Assembly: GCA_012038135.1 (NCBI GenBank)
Contig: JAAVJQ010000002.1
Span: 275,135-339,134, forward strand
Direction: 5' to 3'
Source of the DNA: Salinimicrobium nanhaiense
Lineage (GTDB): Bacteria > Bacteroidota > Bacteroidia > Flavobacteriales > Flavobacteriaceae
DNA: 64,000 nucleotides
In this document: in pieces, positions 17,325-28,646 of the stretch
Position numbering within the stretch: the first letter of the stretch is position 1
Layout of the letters: each line of letters begins with the position of its first letter
Program-made: the position numbers and the translations under genes
The notes under the pieces: model-generated
The model's database searches: none
What the model was told of the DNA's origin: nothing
Seen by the model: the letters and a program-made list of their open reading frames with translations, nothing else

Positions 17325-19868
17325 TTACTTCTTTTTAGCAGCTGCTTTTTTGCGGGTAGTTTTCTTAGCCGCAGTTTTCTTTGTGCCTGCAGCTTTCTTC
17401 GCCGTCTTCTTTTTTGGTGCCTTTTTTTCGATGATCTCCTTCACCTCTTCCAGGCTAAGTTTCGAGGCATCAACAGTTTTAGGTAACTCTATTTTTGTTT
17501 TTCCTTTTAAAATATTTGAGCGTCCCCACCTGGCCTTCTCCACTCTAATTCCTTCTTCTTCCCAGTTATGGATCACTTTTTCGCGCTCCTTTTTGATCTT
17601 GTCCTCTATAAGCTCCTCAATATCTTCTGCGGAAAGGTTGTCAAAATCATATTTCTTGTTCACATTGATGAACATATCATCCCATTTAAGGAAAGGTCCA
17701 AACCTACCAACACCTTTTTGCACCGGAAGGTTTTTGTATTCATAGATAGGAGCATCTGCTTTTTCCTTCTCCTTAATAAGCTCTAAAGCACGCTCCATGG
17801 TTACTGAAATTGGATCCTCGCCTTTTTCCAGGGAAACAAATTTCTTTCCGTAGCGTACGTATGGTCCGAAACGGCCATTATTTACTTCTACCGACTCTCC
17901 TTTATATATTCCTAATTCCTTCGGAAGCTTGAACAGCTCCATCGCCTCTTCAAAAGTGACAGAATCCAGGGTCTGATCCGGAGAAAGGCTGGCAAATTTA
18001 GGTTTTTCCTCGTCTTCTACAGACCCCATTTGTACCATAGGTCCAAATTTCCCCAGTCTTACACTTACCGGCTTTCCGCTAACAGGGTCCTTTCCTAAGA
18101 TCCTTTCCCCAACTTCCCGGTCGGCATTTTCGGCCACGTCTTTTACATGAGGATGAAAATCATTGTAGAAATCCCTCATCATCTTAGTCCACTCCTCGTT
18201 ACCTTCGGCAATTTCATCAAAATCCTGCTCTACCTTGGCGGTAAAATTATAATCCAGAATTCCTGAAAAATGGTTGACAAGGAAATCATTCACCACCATT
18301 CCTACATCTGTCGGCACGAGTTTTCCCTTATCACTACCTACAGTTTCAGTAAGCTTTTTCTCATTGATTTTCTGTCCCTTCAGGGTTAGCTGTACGTAAT
18401 TACGTTCGGTACCGTCCACTGAACCTTTTTCAATATAATTTCGGTTCTGGATCGTAGAAATTGTTGGCGCATAAGTGGAAGGTCGGCCAATCCCCAACTC
18501 TTCGAGTTTCTTCACCAAAGAAGCTTCAGTGTACCTGTAAGGCGGCCGCGTAAATCTTTCCGTAGCGGTTATGTAATTATTTTCAAGCTTTTCGTTTACT
18601 CTAATTGCCGGCAGCATTCCTTCCTGCTCCTGTAATTCCTCATCTTCATCATCTCTGCCTTCCAGGTAAACTTTCAGGAAACCGTCAAATTTCAGCACTT
18701 CTCCATTGGCAGTGAATTGCTTATCATGCTTATCTGCCTCAATTTTTACATTCGTGCGCTCCAGTTCTGCGTCACTCATTTGAGAAGCGATAGCTCTTTT
18801 CCAGATCAAGTCGTAAAGCCGCTGTTCATCCCGGTCTGCATTAACTGAATGTGCTGCAAAATTGGTAGGGCGGATAGCTTCGTGAGCTTCCTGCGCACCT
18901 TTGGTTTTACCCTTGAATTGTCTCGTTTTGCTGTACTTTTCTCCATAGGCGTCTAAAATCTCTTTTTTGGCGCCTTTTCTTGCATCATCAGAAAGGTTAA
19001 CGCTGTCTGTCCTCATATAGGTAATATGTCCCGCTTCATAAAGACGCTGGGCCATGGTCATGGTCTTACTTACGGAAAAATATAATTTTCTTGCCGCTTC
19101 CTGCTGAAGGGTAGAGGTAGTAAACGGAGGTGCCGGAGATTTCTTTGCGGGTTTGGTAGTAAGATCGGCTACCTTAAAATTAGCTCCCAGGTTTTCTGAA
19201 AGGAACTGCTCAGCTTCGGCTTTGGTGTCAAAATTCTTCGGAAGTTTTGCCTTAAAGGCCTTTCCTTCTTCCGTAGTGAATTCAGCATCTATTCTAAATG
19301 AAGCTTCCGCTTTAAAACCCTGAATTTCCCGCTCTCTTTCAACGATCAATCTAACAGAAACCGATTGCACCCTTCCGGCTGAAAGTCCGCCTTTAACTTT
19401 TCTCCATAATACGGGAGAAAGTTCATAGCCTACCAACCGGTCCAGCACTCTTCTAGCCTGCTGTGCATTTACCAGGTTGTAATCTATATCGCGTGGATTT
19501 TCAATGGCCTTTAGAATCGCAGATTTTGTGATCTCGTGAAAAACGATCCTTTTGGTTTTGTTCTTATCAAGCTTCAGTTCTTCGGCTAAATGCCAGGCGA
19601 TGGCTTCTCCTTCGCGATCCTCATCACTCGCGAGCCAAACCATATCGGCTTTTTTAGCGAGATCTTTGAGCTTCTTTACAACTTCCCGCTTATCTTTTGA
19701 TACTATATATTTAGGAGTAAAATCACCCTCGGTATCCACTCCCAGCTCTTTGGTGGGGAGATCGGCGATATGACCAAAACTCGAGGCAACAGTATAATCC
19801 TTGCCCAGGAATTTTTCAATGGTCTTCGCTTTTGCGGGGGACTCTACGATCACTAAATTCTTTGCCAT
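17325..19868 (-). CDS. topA: DNA topoisomerase I
   Basis: 847 residues. TOPRIM domain at the N-terminus (IVESPAKAKTIEKFLG, DEDREGEAIAWH); the active-site Tyr lies in GHITYMRTDSVNLS. Two or three cysteine-free C-terminal repeat modules (RLGKFGPMVQMG, NNGRFGPYVRYG, GVGRFGPFLKW) replace zinc fingers. It ends in a Lys/Ala-rich histone-H1-like tail of about 35 residues. It relaxes negative supercoils. First gene of a run topA, arginase-fold gene, gldKLMN. Confidence 0.97.
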   Translation of the reverse strand: MAKNLVIVESPAKAKTIEKFLGKDYTVASSFGHIADLPTKELGVDTEGDFTPKYIVSKDKREVVKKLKDLAKKADMVWLASDEDREGEAIAWHLAEELKLDKNKTKRIVFHEITKSAILKAIENPRDIDYNLVNAQQARRVLDRLVGYELSPVLWRKVKGGLSAGRVQSVSVRLIVEREREIQGFKAEASFRIDAEFTTEEGKAFKAKLPKNFDTKAEAEQFLSENLGANFKVADLTTKPAKKSPAPPFTTSTLQQEAARKLYFSVSKTMTMAQRLYEAGHITYMRTDSVNLSDDARKGAKKEILDAYGEKYSKTRQFKGKTKGAQEAHEAIRPTNFAAHSVNADRDEQRLYDLIWKRAIASQMSDAELERTNVKIEADKHDKQFTANGEVLKFDGFLKVYLEGRDDEDEELQEQEGMLPAIRVNEKLENNYITATERFTRPPYRYTEASLVKKLEELGIGRPSTYAPTISTIQNRNYIEKGSVDGTERNYVQLTLKGQKINEKKLTETVGSDKGKLVPTDVGMVVNDFLVNHFSGILDYNFTAKVEQDFDEIAEGNEEWTKMMRDFYNDFHPHVKDVAENADREVGERILGKDPVSGKPVSVRLGKFGPMVQMGSVEDEEKPKFASLSPDQTLDSVTFEEAMELFKLPKELGIYKGESVEVNNGRFGPYVRYGKKFVSLEKGEDPISVTMERALELIKEKEKADAPIYEYKNLPVQKGVGRFGPFLKWDDMFINVNKKYDFDNLSAEDIEELIEDKIKKEREKVIHNWEEEGIRVEKARWGRSNILKGKTKIELPKTVDASKLSLEEVKEIIEKKAPKKKTAKKAAGTKKTAAKKTTRKKAAAKKK

Positions 19869-19887
19869 AGTATCTTTTTTAGTTCTG

Positions 19888-19895
19888 CAAAAGTA
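19888..19895 (-). promoter_or_regulatory. Possible topA -7 box (TACTTTTG)
   Basis: Matches TAnnTTTG about 20 nt before the topA ATG on the minus strand. No -33 TTTG at proper spacing was found. Confidence 0.35.
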
Positions 19896-19978
19896 TAGGA
19901 ATTTTTAAATATCAGTTTTTTATTTTCAAAAATGCCATTTTAGGGGCCTCCCGAAAATGAATAATTTCCTCCTGTCAC

Positions 19979-20010
19979 TTTGTCATAACTCAACTAATAT
20001 CTTATCTTTG
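19979..20010 (+). promoter_or_regulatory. miaB promoter of Bacteroidota type
   Basis: TTTG at 19979-19982, a 20-nt spacer, then TATCTTTG at 20003-20010. This fits the TTTG/TAnnTTTG consensus of the Bacteroidota primary sigma factor. The ATG of miaB lies 34 nt downstream. Confidence 0.65.
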
Positions 20011-20044
20011 CCCGTTCAATTACCTAATGGTACTTTTTTGAATT

Positions 20045-21490
20045 ATGGAGAAGATAATAGACGAAAAACAGCAGGGAAATGCACTGGTAATGGAGCCCAA
20101 ATCGGGCAACGGAAAGAAGCTGATGATCGAGAGCTACGGTTGCCAGATGAATTTTAGCGACAGCGAGATCGTGGCTTCCATTCTTGCCAAAGAAGGATTT
20201 GACACAACTCAAAACCTCGAAGAGGCAGACCTTGTCCTTATTAATACCTGTTCCATTCGCGATAAAGCCGAACAAACGGTACGAAAGAGACTTGAAAAAT
20301 ATAATGCGGTCAAAAAAATAAACCCGGGAATGAAAGTAGGCGTACTCGGCTGTATGGCCGAACGTCTTAAAGCCCAGTTCCTGGAGGAAGAAAAAATCGT
20401 GGACCTCGTAGTAGGACCCGATGCCTATAAAGATCTGCCCAACCTCATCAACGAAGTTGAAGAAGGAAGAAACGCAGTGAACGTGATCCTTTCAAAAGAT
20501 GAAACTTACGGAGACATTTCTCCGGTGCGTTTGCAAAGCAACGGAGTTTCAGCTTTTGTTTCTATTACCCGTGGCTGCGATAATATGTGTACATTTTGCG
20601 TGGTGCCTTTCACCCGCGGCAGGGAACGCAGCCGGGATCCGCAAAGCATTATGGAAGAAGTGAATGATCTGGCTCAAAAAGGCTTTAAGGAAATCACACT
20701 TTTGGGGCAGAATGTTGACAGCTATTTATGGTATGGCGGCGGACTCAAAAAGGATTTTAAAAATGCTTCTGAAATCCAAAAAGCTACCGCTACAAATTTT
20801 GCCGCCCTGCTAAGAATGGTTGCTGAAGCTCATCCAAAAATGAGGATCAGGTTTTCGACTTCCAATCCGCAGGATATGACCCTCGACGTGATCGAGGCAA
20901 TGGCAAAATACCCGAACATTTGTAAATATATTCACTTACCGGTACAAAGCGGAAGCGACAGGATCTTGAAAGCAATGAACCGCCTGCACACCAGGGAAGA
21001 ATATTTTGAATTGATCGACAATATTAGAAGATTAATGCCCGATTGTGCCATTTCACAGGACATGATCACAGGGTTCCCGACCGAAACAGAAGAGGATCAC
21101 AGGGATACGCTTTCTTTGATGGAGTATGTAAAATATGATTTCGGATTTATGTTCGCCTATTCAGAAAGACCCGGAACTATGGCAGCAAGAAAACTGGAAG
21201 ATGACGTACCCGAAGAAGTGAAGAAAAGAAGGCTTACAGAAATTGTAAACCTGCAGCAAAAACACAGTCATTACCGCACTCAGCAGTTCGTCGGCAAGAC
21301 CGTAGAAGTTTTGATCGAAAAAGAATCTAAGAAATCTGACCTGCACTGGAGCGGAAGGACAAGCCAAAATACGGTTGCAGTCTTCCCGAAAGAAAATTAT
21401 GTGGTGGGAGATTTCGTGAATGTGAAGATCAACGACTGCACCAGCGCTACTTTAATAGGAGAAGCGGTGGGATTAAGCGAGAATAATTAA
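20045..21490 (+). CDS. miaB: tRNA-2-methylthio-N6-dimethylallyladenosine synthase MiaB
   Basis: 481 residues. An N-terminal UPF0004 domain carries three cluster cysteines (SYGCQMN, NTCSIRD, GCMAERL). The radical SAM core has [15 protein letters not shown] (CxxxCxxC), and a TRAM domain ends the protein. It methylthiolates i6A37 in tRNAs. The region before residue 25 is charged and variable. Followed after about 95 nt by the sigma-54 regulator gene. Confidence 0.97.
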   Translation: MEKIIDEKQQGNALVMEPKSGNGKKLMIESYGCQMNFSDSEIVASILAKEGFDTTQNLEEADLVLINTCSIRDKAEQTVRKRLEKYNAVKKINPGMKVGVLGCMAERLKAQFLEEEKIVDLVVGPDAYKDLPNLINEVEEGRNAVNVILSKDETYGDISPVRLQSNGVSAFVSITRGCDNMCTFCVVPFTRGRERSRDPQSIMEEVNDLAQKGFKEITLLGQNVDSYLWYGGGLKKDFKNASEIQKATATNFAALLRMVAEAHPKMRIRFSTSNPQDMTLDVIEAMAKYPNICKYIHLPVQSGSDRILKAMNRLHTREEYFELIDNIRRLMPDCAISQDMITGFPTETEEDHRDTLSLMEYVKYDFGFMFAYSERPGTMAARKLEDDVPEEVKKRRLTEIVNLQQKHSHYRTQQFVGKTVEVLIEKESKKSDLHWSGRTSQNTVAVFPKENYVVGDFVNVKINDCTSATLIGEAVGLSENN

Positions 21491-21496
21491 GCCCCC

Positions 21497-21583
21497 CTGC
21501 CCCCGAAGGGGGAGCATAAATTGGGAGTGGGCAGTGGGCAGTAACTGATCCTTGAACTTTAAACTTTGAACCTTGAACTTATA
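21497..21583. repeat. GC hairpin plus heptamer-period repeats after miaB
   Basis: A CCCCC-GAA-GGGGG hairpin at 21501-21513 is followed by GGGCAGT-type repeats (21529-21542). Then come variants of CTTTGAA/CCTTGAA, again every 7 bp, up to the next ATG. It belongs with the heptamer islands at 50.9-54.4 kb. Confidence 0.6.
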
Positions 21584-21584
21584 G

Positions 21585-22838
21585 ATGGAAAGTATACAGG
21601 CGATAAAACAGCGGTTTGGCATTCTGGGGAATGACCAGAAATTGAATCGGGCGGTGGAGAAAGCCATGCAGGTTGCCCCAACGGATATTTCGGTATTGGT
21701 GACCGGAGAAAGCGGGGTTGGTAAAGAAAGCATCCCCAAGATCATCCATGCCTTATCCCATCGCAAACACGGGAAATACATTGCCGTAAACTGTGGTGCC
21801 ATCCCCGAAGGCACAATTGATAGCGAGCTTTTTGGGCACGAAAAAGGTGCTTTTACAGGTGCTACCCAAACCCGTAGCGGATATTTTGAAGTAGCCGATG
21901 GCGGCACGATCTTCCTGGATGAAGTGGGAGAATTGCCTTTGACCACGCAGGTGCGTTTGCTAAGGGTTCTGGAAAATGGAGAATTCATAAAAGTGGGATC
22001 TTCAAAAGTGCAAAAAACGAATGTTCGTATTGTCGCAGCTACCAACCTTAACATGGCAGAAGCCATCAAAAAAGAGAAATTTAGGGAAGATCTTTATTAT
22101 CGTCTAAGTACAGTTGAAATTTACCTGCCACCCCTAAGGGAGCGTAAAGATGATATTCACCTGCTCTTTAGAAAATTCGCGGCAGACTTTGCCATGAAAT
22201 ACAAAATGCCAACTGTAAGGCTGGAAGATGATGCGGTGGAGCTGCTTCAAAAATATCGTTGGAACGGGAATGTGAGGCAGCTGCGAAACATTGCAGAGCA
22301 AATTTCTGTGCTGGAGCAGGAACGAAACATCAATGCCACAATCCTTAGGGAATATCTCCCCGGCATTGGCAGTAATTTGCCTGCGGTCATTCAAGAAAAG
22401 AAAAAGGATAGCGACTTCAGCAATGAACGTGAGATCCTTTACAAAGTGCTCTTTGATATGAAGAGCGATCTCCATGATCTCAAAAAACTCACCCTGGAGC
22501 TTATGGAAAATGATGGCCATAAGAATGTAAAGGAGGAGAATGAAAGCCTTATCAAAAAGATCTACGGAAATGATGAAGAGGAGATCATTCCTGAAGAAAT
22601 AACAGACGAACAACTGGAAGTGCTTCAAATTACGCAGCAAAAAACGCCCGATAAGCAGGATAAATATTATTTTGCTGAAGAAATTGAGGAAGAAGAAACG
22701 CTTTCCCTGCAGGATAAGGAGCTGGAGCTTATTAAAAAATCACTTGAGCGCCACAACGGTAAGCGCAAGGCTGCTGCAGATGAACTTGGGATAAGCGAAC
22801 GCACCCTCTACAGAAAGATCAAACAATACGACCTCTAA
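21585..22838 (+). CDS. Sigma-54-dependent enhancer-binding regulator (no receiver domain)
   Basis: 417 residues. The AAA+ domain begins almost at the N-terminus, with Walker A GESGVGKE, the sigma-54 contact loop GAFTGA, Walker B GTIFLDEVGE and an R-finger region FREDLYYRL. A Glu/Lys-rich linker follows, then a Fis-type helix-turn-helix at the end (RKAAADELGISERTLYRKIK). No sensory N-terminal domain is present, so activity may be set by abundance or a partner. The next gene, lptE, starts 27 nt downstream, so the two may share a transcript. Confidence 0.93.
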   Translation: MESIQAIKQRFGILGNDQKLNRAVEKAMQVAPTDISVLVTGESGVGKESIPKIIHALSHRKHGKYIAVNCGAIPEGTIDSELFGHEKGAFTGATQTRSGYFEVADGGTIFLDEVGELPLTTQVRLLRVLENGEFIKVGSSKVQKTNVRIVAATNLNMAEAIKKEKFREDLYYRLSTVEIYLPPLRERKDDIHLLFRKFAADFAMKYKMPTVRLEDDAVELLQKYRWNGNVRQLRNIAEQISVLEQERNINATILREYLPGIGSNLPAVIQEKKKDSDFSNEREILYKVLFDMKSDLHDLKKLTLELMENDGHKNVKEENESLIKKIYGNDEEEIIPEEITDEQLEVLQITQQKTPDKQDKYYFAEEIEEEETLSLQDKELELIKKSLERHNGKRKAAADELGISERTLYRKIKQYDL

Positions 22839-22854
22839 AATGTCATTTTTGACA
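22837..22854. repeat. Interspersed palindrome AAAATGNCATTTTTGA
   Basis: AAAATGTCATTTTTGACA spans the stop of the regulator and the gap before lptE. Similar copies occur near 19928, 26845, 33459, 56145, 59937 and 60315. Confidence 0.5.
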
Positions 22855-22865
22855 CCTTATATTTT

Positions 22866-23369
22866 ATGAAGAAAATTCAATTGCTGTTCGCCTCCCTCCT
22901 GCTGTTCACCTCTGTTTCATGTGGCATCTATTCTTTTTCGGGAGCCGATACAGGGGCCGCAGAAACCTTTCAGGTGAATTATTTCCAGAATGCCGCTGCT
23001 ATTGTGGAACCGGGAATTGACCGCACCTTCACCTTGCAGTTGCAGGACCTTATTCAGAGCCAGACGAACCTCAACCTTACAGATTCCAACGGCGATCTTG
23101 TCTATGAAGGAGAGATCGTAGATTATTATGTATCTCCTATGAGTGCCACTGCAGAAAGTACTGCCGCTCAAAACCGGTTGACAATCGTGGTACAGGTGAG
23201 GTTCTTTAATACTTTGGATCCCGAGAAAGACCTCGACCGCAGATTCTCCTTTTATTATGACTACCCGGCAAACGCACAATTACAGGGTGCAGTTTTAGCT
23301 ACCGCCCTGGAGGAGATCTTTACCCGTATCACCCAGGATATATTTAATGCAACCTTAGCGAACTGGTAA
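22866..23369 (+). CDS. lptE: LPS-assembly lipoprotein LptE
   Basis: 167 residues. The signal peptide ends in lipobox SVSC. The mature part begins GIYSFSGADTGAAETFQV, as in Bacteroidota LptE, and is a small alpha/beta domain. LptE plugs the LptD barrel that inserts lipopolysaccharide into the outer membrane. Its stop overlaps the next ATG (TAATG), so it is translationally coupled. Confidence 0.88.
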   Translation: MKKIQLLFASLLLFTSVSCGIYSFSGADTGAAETFQVNYFQNAAAIVEPGIDRTFTLQLQDLIQSQTNLNLTDSNGDLVYEGEIVDYYVSPMSATAESTAAQNRLTIVVQVRFFNTLDPEKDLDRRFSFYYDYPANAQLQGAVLATALEEIFTRITQDIFNATLANW

Positions 23370-24199
23370 TGAAACAGGAGGAAATAGTCACATTGCTGCA
23401 AGATCCCACGACCCTCAATTTTGAGGACACCAAAGCGCTGCACGAGGTTTTGCGACAGTATCCTTATTTCCAGGCCGCCCGTGCCGTTCGGTTAAAAGGC
23501 CTAAAAAACCTCAACAGCCTCCATTATAATAAAGAGCTCAAATTAACCGCTGCTCATACGGCAGACCGCGGAGTGCTTTTCGATTTTATAACTTCGGAAG
23601 AATTCAACCAGAATCAAATTGCCGAAACCATTAAAGAGCAATCCCAAAAGGAGAATCAGCCGCAAAATGCAGCCACACCTGACGAGAACATGTCTCTGGA
23701 TAAGGCTCTCAGAATGAAGTATCGGGAGTCTGAACAGGTATTCGATCCGGAGCTTTTTAGAAGCAGGGAGGAAGAGGAGAAAGCTTCAGGCGGGGAAGAT
23801 GATCTCCAGATAGGCAAACCTTTATCTTTCGACAGAAATGAAAATCATTCCTTTTCAGAATGGTTAAAGCTGGCTTCGGCTAAACCGGTAAAGCGGAAGC
23901 AACAAACTTCAGAAGAAGAACCGCGCAACAGGAAGTTCGAACTCATAGAAGAATTTATTGCCAAGAGCCCTAAGATAAACCCAACAAAATCTGGCAAAAA
24001 GATCAACCTGGCCGAGGAGCATCTTACCGCGCCCGAAGCCTTGATGACAGAGACTTTAGCAAGGGTTTATCTGGAACAGAAAAACTACAAAAAAGCCATA
24101 CAGGCATATAAAATTTTAATTTTGAAAAATCCGGAAAAAAGTGGTTTCTTTGCGGACCAAATTCGGGCGATCGAAAAATTACAAGACAATAACAGTTAG
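23369..24199 (+). CDS. TPR-like protein of unknown function
   Basis: 276 residues with no signal peptide. The N-terminal helical domain (ALHEVLRQYPYFQAARAVRL) and the C-terminal helix pair (ETLARVYLEQKNYKKAIQAY) resemble tetratricopeptide repeats, separated by a polar, charged linker. It sits between lptE (TAATG overlap) and secG (3-nt gap), an arrangement common in Bacteroidota. Function unknown; a role in envelope biogenesis is only suggested by its neighbours. Confidence 0.75.
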   Translation: MKQEEIVTLLQDPTTLNFEDTKALHEVLRQYPYFQAARAVRLKGLKNLNSLHYNKELKLTAAHTADRGVLFDFITSEEFNQNQIAETIKEQSQKENQPQNAATPDENMSLDKALRMKYRESEQVFDPELFRSREEEEKASGGEDDLQIGKPLSFDRNENHSFSEWLKLASAKPVKRKQQTSEEEPRNRKFELIEEFIAKSPKINPTKSGKKINLAEEHLTAPEALMTETLARVYLEQKNYKKAIQAYKILILKNPEKSGFFADQIRAIEKLQDNNS

Positions 24200-24202
24200 A
24201 GA

Positions 24203-24535
24203 ATGAGCACGTTTACAATCTTTTTAGCATTAATCATCATAGTAGCATTTTTGCTGGTAGTAGTTATCATGGTTCAAAATCCTAAGGGTGGCGGACTTTC
24301 TTCTGCATTTGGCGGAGGCGCAAATCAAATTGGGGGAGTTCAAAAGACTTCAGACTTCCTTGACAAGAGTACCTGGACTTTAGCTACCTTATTATTAGTG
24401 CTTATCCTGCTTTCCAATGTAACTATAATGGATGGCAGCGGGGTTGGAGAATCAAAGATCATGGGTAGCGAACCTGAAGTAGAATCAAATGTTCCTGCAC
24501 CTATTCAACCTCCGGCAGATACGCCACAGGAGTAA
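24203..24535 (+). CDS. secG: Preprotein translocase subunit SecG
   Basis: 110 residues. Two TM helices (FTIFLALIIIVAFLLVVVIM and TLATLLLVLILLSNVTI) are joined by the Gly-rich cytosolic loop typical of SecG (NPKGGGLSSAFGGGANQIGG). A Pro-rich tail follows the second helix. SecG aids SecYEG protein export. Last gene of the lptE-TPR-secG run; a terminator follows. Confidence 0.95.
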   Translation: MSTFTIFLALIIIVAFLLVVVIMVQNPKGGGLSSAFGGGANQIGGVQKTSDFLDKSTWTLATLLLVLILLSNVTIMDGSGVGESKIMGSEPEVESNVPAPIQPPADTPQE

Positions 24536-24553
24536 ACGACAGTATATAACATT

Positions 24554-24590
24554 TTAAATGCCGGCTTATGACAAGCTGGCATTTTTTTTT
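24554..24590 (+). terminator. Terminator after secG
   Basis: AAATGCCGGCTT/AAGCTGGCATTT stem (one G-T pair) followed by nine T. Confidence 0.9.
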
Positions 24591-24678
24591 GATTTTTGTC
24601 AGCATTTTTCAAGTGGCACAATTTTCGTCTTTAAGGCAATTCAAATAAAGAATTAATTAACTAAAATACATTTGTAAA

Positions 24679-24954
24679 ATGGCACTAAACATTAAACCTC
24701 TTTCAGACAGAGTACTTGTTGAGCCTGCGGCAGCCGAAACTCAGACTGCATCGGGTATTTACATTCCGGAAACCGCAAAGGAAAAACCGCAAAAAGGCAC
24801 AGTAGTAGCCGTAGGTGGCGGTAAAAAAGACCATGACATGACCGTTAAGGTTGGAGACAGCGTTCTTTACGGGAAGTATGCAGGTACCGAACTCAAATTG
24901 GAAGGTAAGGATTACCTTATCATGAGAGAGGATGATATTCTTGCCATAGTATAA
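24679..24954 (+). CDS. groES: Co-chaperonin GroES
   Basis: 91 residues, the usual length. [25 protein letters not shown] (mobile loop) and [12 protein letters not shown] are family signatures. It caps GroEL. Followed by groEL after 104 nt. No CIRCE element is present, as is usual for Bacteroidota. Confidence 0.97.
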   Translation: MALNIKPLSDRVLVEPAAAETQTASGIYIPETAKEKPQKGTVVAVGGGKKDHDMTVKVGDSVLYGKYAGTELKLEGKDYLIMREDDILAIV

Positions 24955-25052
24955 TTACTGTGGTCTAGCCGTCAATCAACTTCCCGACGGTTTCCTCCCA
25001 ATCAATTTTTTAAAACACTAACAATCCCCTTCAACAGGGACAAAAAAATTAA

Positions 25053-26696
<1,644 letters not shown>

Positions 26697-26746
26697 ATCT
26701 TTTGAGAGACTAGAAATTAGAACCTGGAGTCTAGACTCTTTAGAAT

Positions 26747-26781
26747 AAAACCCGCTTCATTGCTGAAGCGGGTTTTTTATT
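26747..26781 (+). terminator. Terminator after groEL
   Basis: AACCCGCTTCA/TGAAGCGGGTT stem with a 4-nt loop, then six T. Confidence 0.95.
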
Positions 26782-26844
26782 TGTGGTTTTTGGACTGAAA
26801 TAAGCAGTCATGTTGATCAGGATGAAGAACAATATAAGGGCTTC

Positions 26845-26866
26845 AAAATGACATTTTTGAAGCCTC
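26845..26866. repeat. Interspersed palindrome AAAATGNCATTTTTGA (extended)
   Basis: GGCTTCAAAATGACATTTTT and the following GAAGCC make a 12-bp-arm palindrome centred on the common core. It lies between groEL and the convergent SRPBCC gene. Confidence 0.5.
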
Positions 26867-26893
26867 CTCACTTTTTTCTTTACCGGCAAATTT

Positions 26894-27358
26894 CTATTTC
26901 CCGGCAGCTTCTTTCATAAAATCAAAAGCACCTTTTCTCAGGTTGATCCCGTGTTCAAGATAAGCTTTGAGAGAGGCTAAGAAATTAGCCCAACCCTCAG
27001 TATTTCGAGCAAGCCATTTGATTCCGGCTTCATTTGCAGGCATTCCTTCCTCGGTCACTTTGACGAGAGTGGTATCTCCGGGCATCGCTAAGAAAGTGAT
27101 CTCCACCAGCAATTTTTCTCCTTTAGCTCCCTCCCACTGGAAAGAAACATATTCATTAGGAGTCACTTCCACTACCCATATTTCTGCTTTTTCGGGGAAT
27201 TCGGGAAATTTCCATTTCAGGGTCTCGCCTTCTTCCATGCGCCCTGAACCTTCAGCAATAAAGTAATTGGACATTTTTTCAGGATCTAAAACAGCTTCAA
27301 AAACTTCGTTTACAGGTTTGGAGATTTGGATAGCGGTGTTGATCTTCAATTGTTTCAT
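26894..27358 (-). CDS. SRPBCC (AHSA1-like) domain protein
   Basis: 154 residues from ATG 27356-27358; the frame is open a little further upstream, but that extension is not typical. The pattern KINTAIQISKPVNEVFEAVL, GEGETLKWKFPEF-like strands and a C-terminal helix with GWANFLASLKAYLEHG match AHSA1/START-like folds that bind small hydrophobic ligands or act as Hsp90 cofactors. Start of a cluster of three minus-strand genes with DinB and VOC proteins. Function not assignable. Confidence 0.85.
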   Translation of the reverse strand: MKQLKINTAIQISKPVNEVFEAVLDPEKMSNYFIAEGSGRMEEGETLKWKFPEFPEKAEIWVVEVTPNEYVSFQWEGAKGEKLLVEITFLAMPGDTTLVKVTEEGMPANEAGIKWLARNTEGWANFLASLKAYLEHGINLRKGAFDFMKEAAGK

Positions 27359-27466
27359 AGCTTCTTTTTTATTGGATATCAGCAAATTAAAAAATCCCTT
27401 TATAAATAAAAGTTTTAAAGCGTTAGAACTTCGTTATAATTTCTGAAGAAAAATAAAACCTCCAGG

Positions 27467-28051
27467 TCATACTTTTACGCCTGAAGCATTCTCTGGTGCC
27501 GGAGCTAAGGCTTTCAAAACGTTTTGGGCCTGCTTTATATGCCGCTGATTATGGTAGATCACCACTCTCATGGTATCTCTAAGCCGCAGCCTTAGATATT
27601 TGGTGATGCTAATTCCTGTTTTGGTTCTGCAAAGATCCACCTGTTTCGCCCTTTCGATAATATTCAACAAATGAAGCTGCTGGTCCACAAATACGTCAAG
27701 AACTTCCCTGTTAAGAACCTTACCAATAGGATCCTGATTTTTTAAGGTCTTCATTTTGTTCAGCTTTTCCTTTGGCAGCATACTCTCTGCAAAATAGTTT
27801 CCTAAAAGGCCACTTTTGAAAATCTCTACTGCAGGATAAGGGGAAGCGGCGATCTGCTTTTCCATTTCAGGAAGGTAGAAATAGCCATAGAAATTGAGGT
27901 GCTCAATGCATTCCAGGACACTCCAGGATCCGGGGTGAGTGCGAAGATTCAGGTCTTCAACAGCATGTGCTCTAAAGTCTTCAACAGCTGTAAGATTCTG
28001 TTTTGTACGCTCCAGGAGATCCTTAAGAAGCGTGATGGATTTTAGTTTCAT
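27467..28051 (-). CDS. DinB family protein
   Basis: 194 residues from ATG 28049-28051. The four-helix DinB fold is suggested by RTHPGSWSVLECIEHLN and the end motif VVIYHNQRHIKQA. The metal-ligand His can be placed in ECIEHLN and in YHNQRH. Such proteins are thiol-dependent or metal-dependent transferases or are uncharacterised. It lies 108 nt from the SRPBCC gene. Confidence 0.85.
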   Translation of the reverse strand: MKLKSITLLKDLLERTKQNLTAVEDFRAHAVEDLNLRTHPGSWSVLECIEHLNFYGYFYLPEMEKQIAASPYPAVEIFKSGLLGNYFAESMLPKEKLNKMKTLKNQDPIGKVLNREVLDVFVDQQLHLLNIIERAKQVDLCRTKTGISITKYLRLRLRDTMRVVIYHNQRHIKQAQNVLKALAPAPENASGVKV

Positions 28052-28112
28052 ATGAAGCAAACTTTAAAGATTTACCAACCTTAAAATAAGACCAGGAATG
28101 CAGCTAAATAAA

Positions 28113-28553
28113 TTAAGAGTTGCCTTCGGGCTTTACGTAATTGATCATCCAGGTCACTCCATATTTATCTGTACACATACCGTAGTAGCTTCCCCAAAAG
28201 ACATCGCCAATCTGCATATTGATCTTTCCGCCGTTACAAAGGCCTTCGAATAATTTATCGGCCTGCTCACGACTCTCAACATTGATGGAAAGCGTAACGT
28301 TGTTACCAACAACTACTTCAGGGCACCAGCCCTCATCACAATCACTGCCCATTAAGAGGCATTCTTTTCCTAAAGGCAATGCAATCTGCATGATCTTATT
28401 TAATTTATGTTCGGGGATAACCATTCCCTCATCTGAAGGAATATCGGCGAAGCGACCCACATAGGCAAACTCACCTCCAAAGACCGATTTATAGAAATTG
28501 AAGGCTTCTTCGCAATTGCCGGGAAAATTTAAGTAGGGATTCAATTTTTCCAT
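28113..28553 (-). CDS. VOC family protein (PhnB-like)
   Basis: 146 residues. It starts MEKLNPYLNFPGNCEEAFNF, and it ends with YGVTWMINY, a pattern of PhnB/glyoxalase-like dimers (paired beta-alpha-beta-beta-beta units). Members are mostly uncharacterised. Preceded on the same strand by a 90-nt gap after GH92, in the SRPBCC-DinB-VOC cluster. Confidence 0.9.
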   Translation of the reverse strand: MEKLNPYLNFPGNCEEAFNFYKSVFGGEFAYVGRFADIPSDEGMVIPEHKLNKIMQIALPLGKECLLMGSDCDEGWCPEVVVGNNVTLSINVESREQADKLFEGLCNGGKINMQIGDVFWGSYYGMCTDKYGVTWMINYVKPEGNS

Positions 28554-28646
28554 TTTTTGCTGATTTACAAATCTTTACATTCTATCTAATTTACATTATA
28601 ATATTATTGGTTGTATTAAATTTTTCAAAAAATGAAACTAATAAAG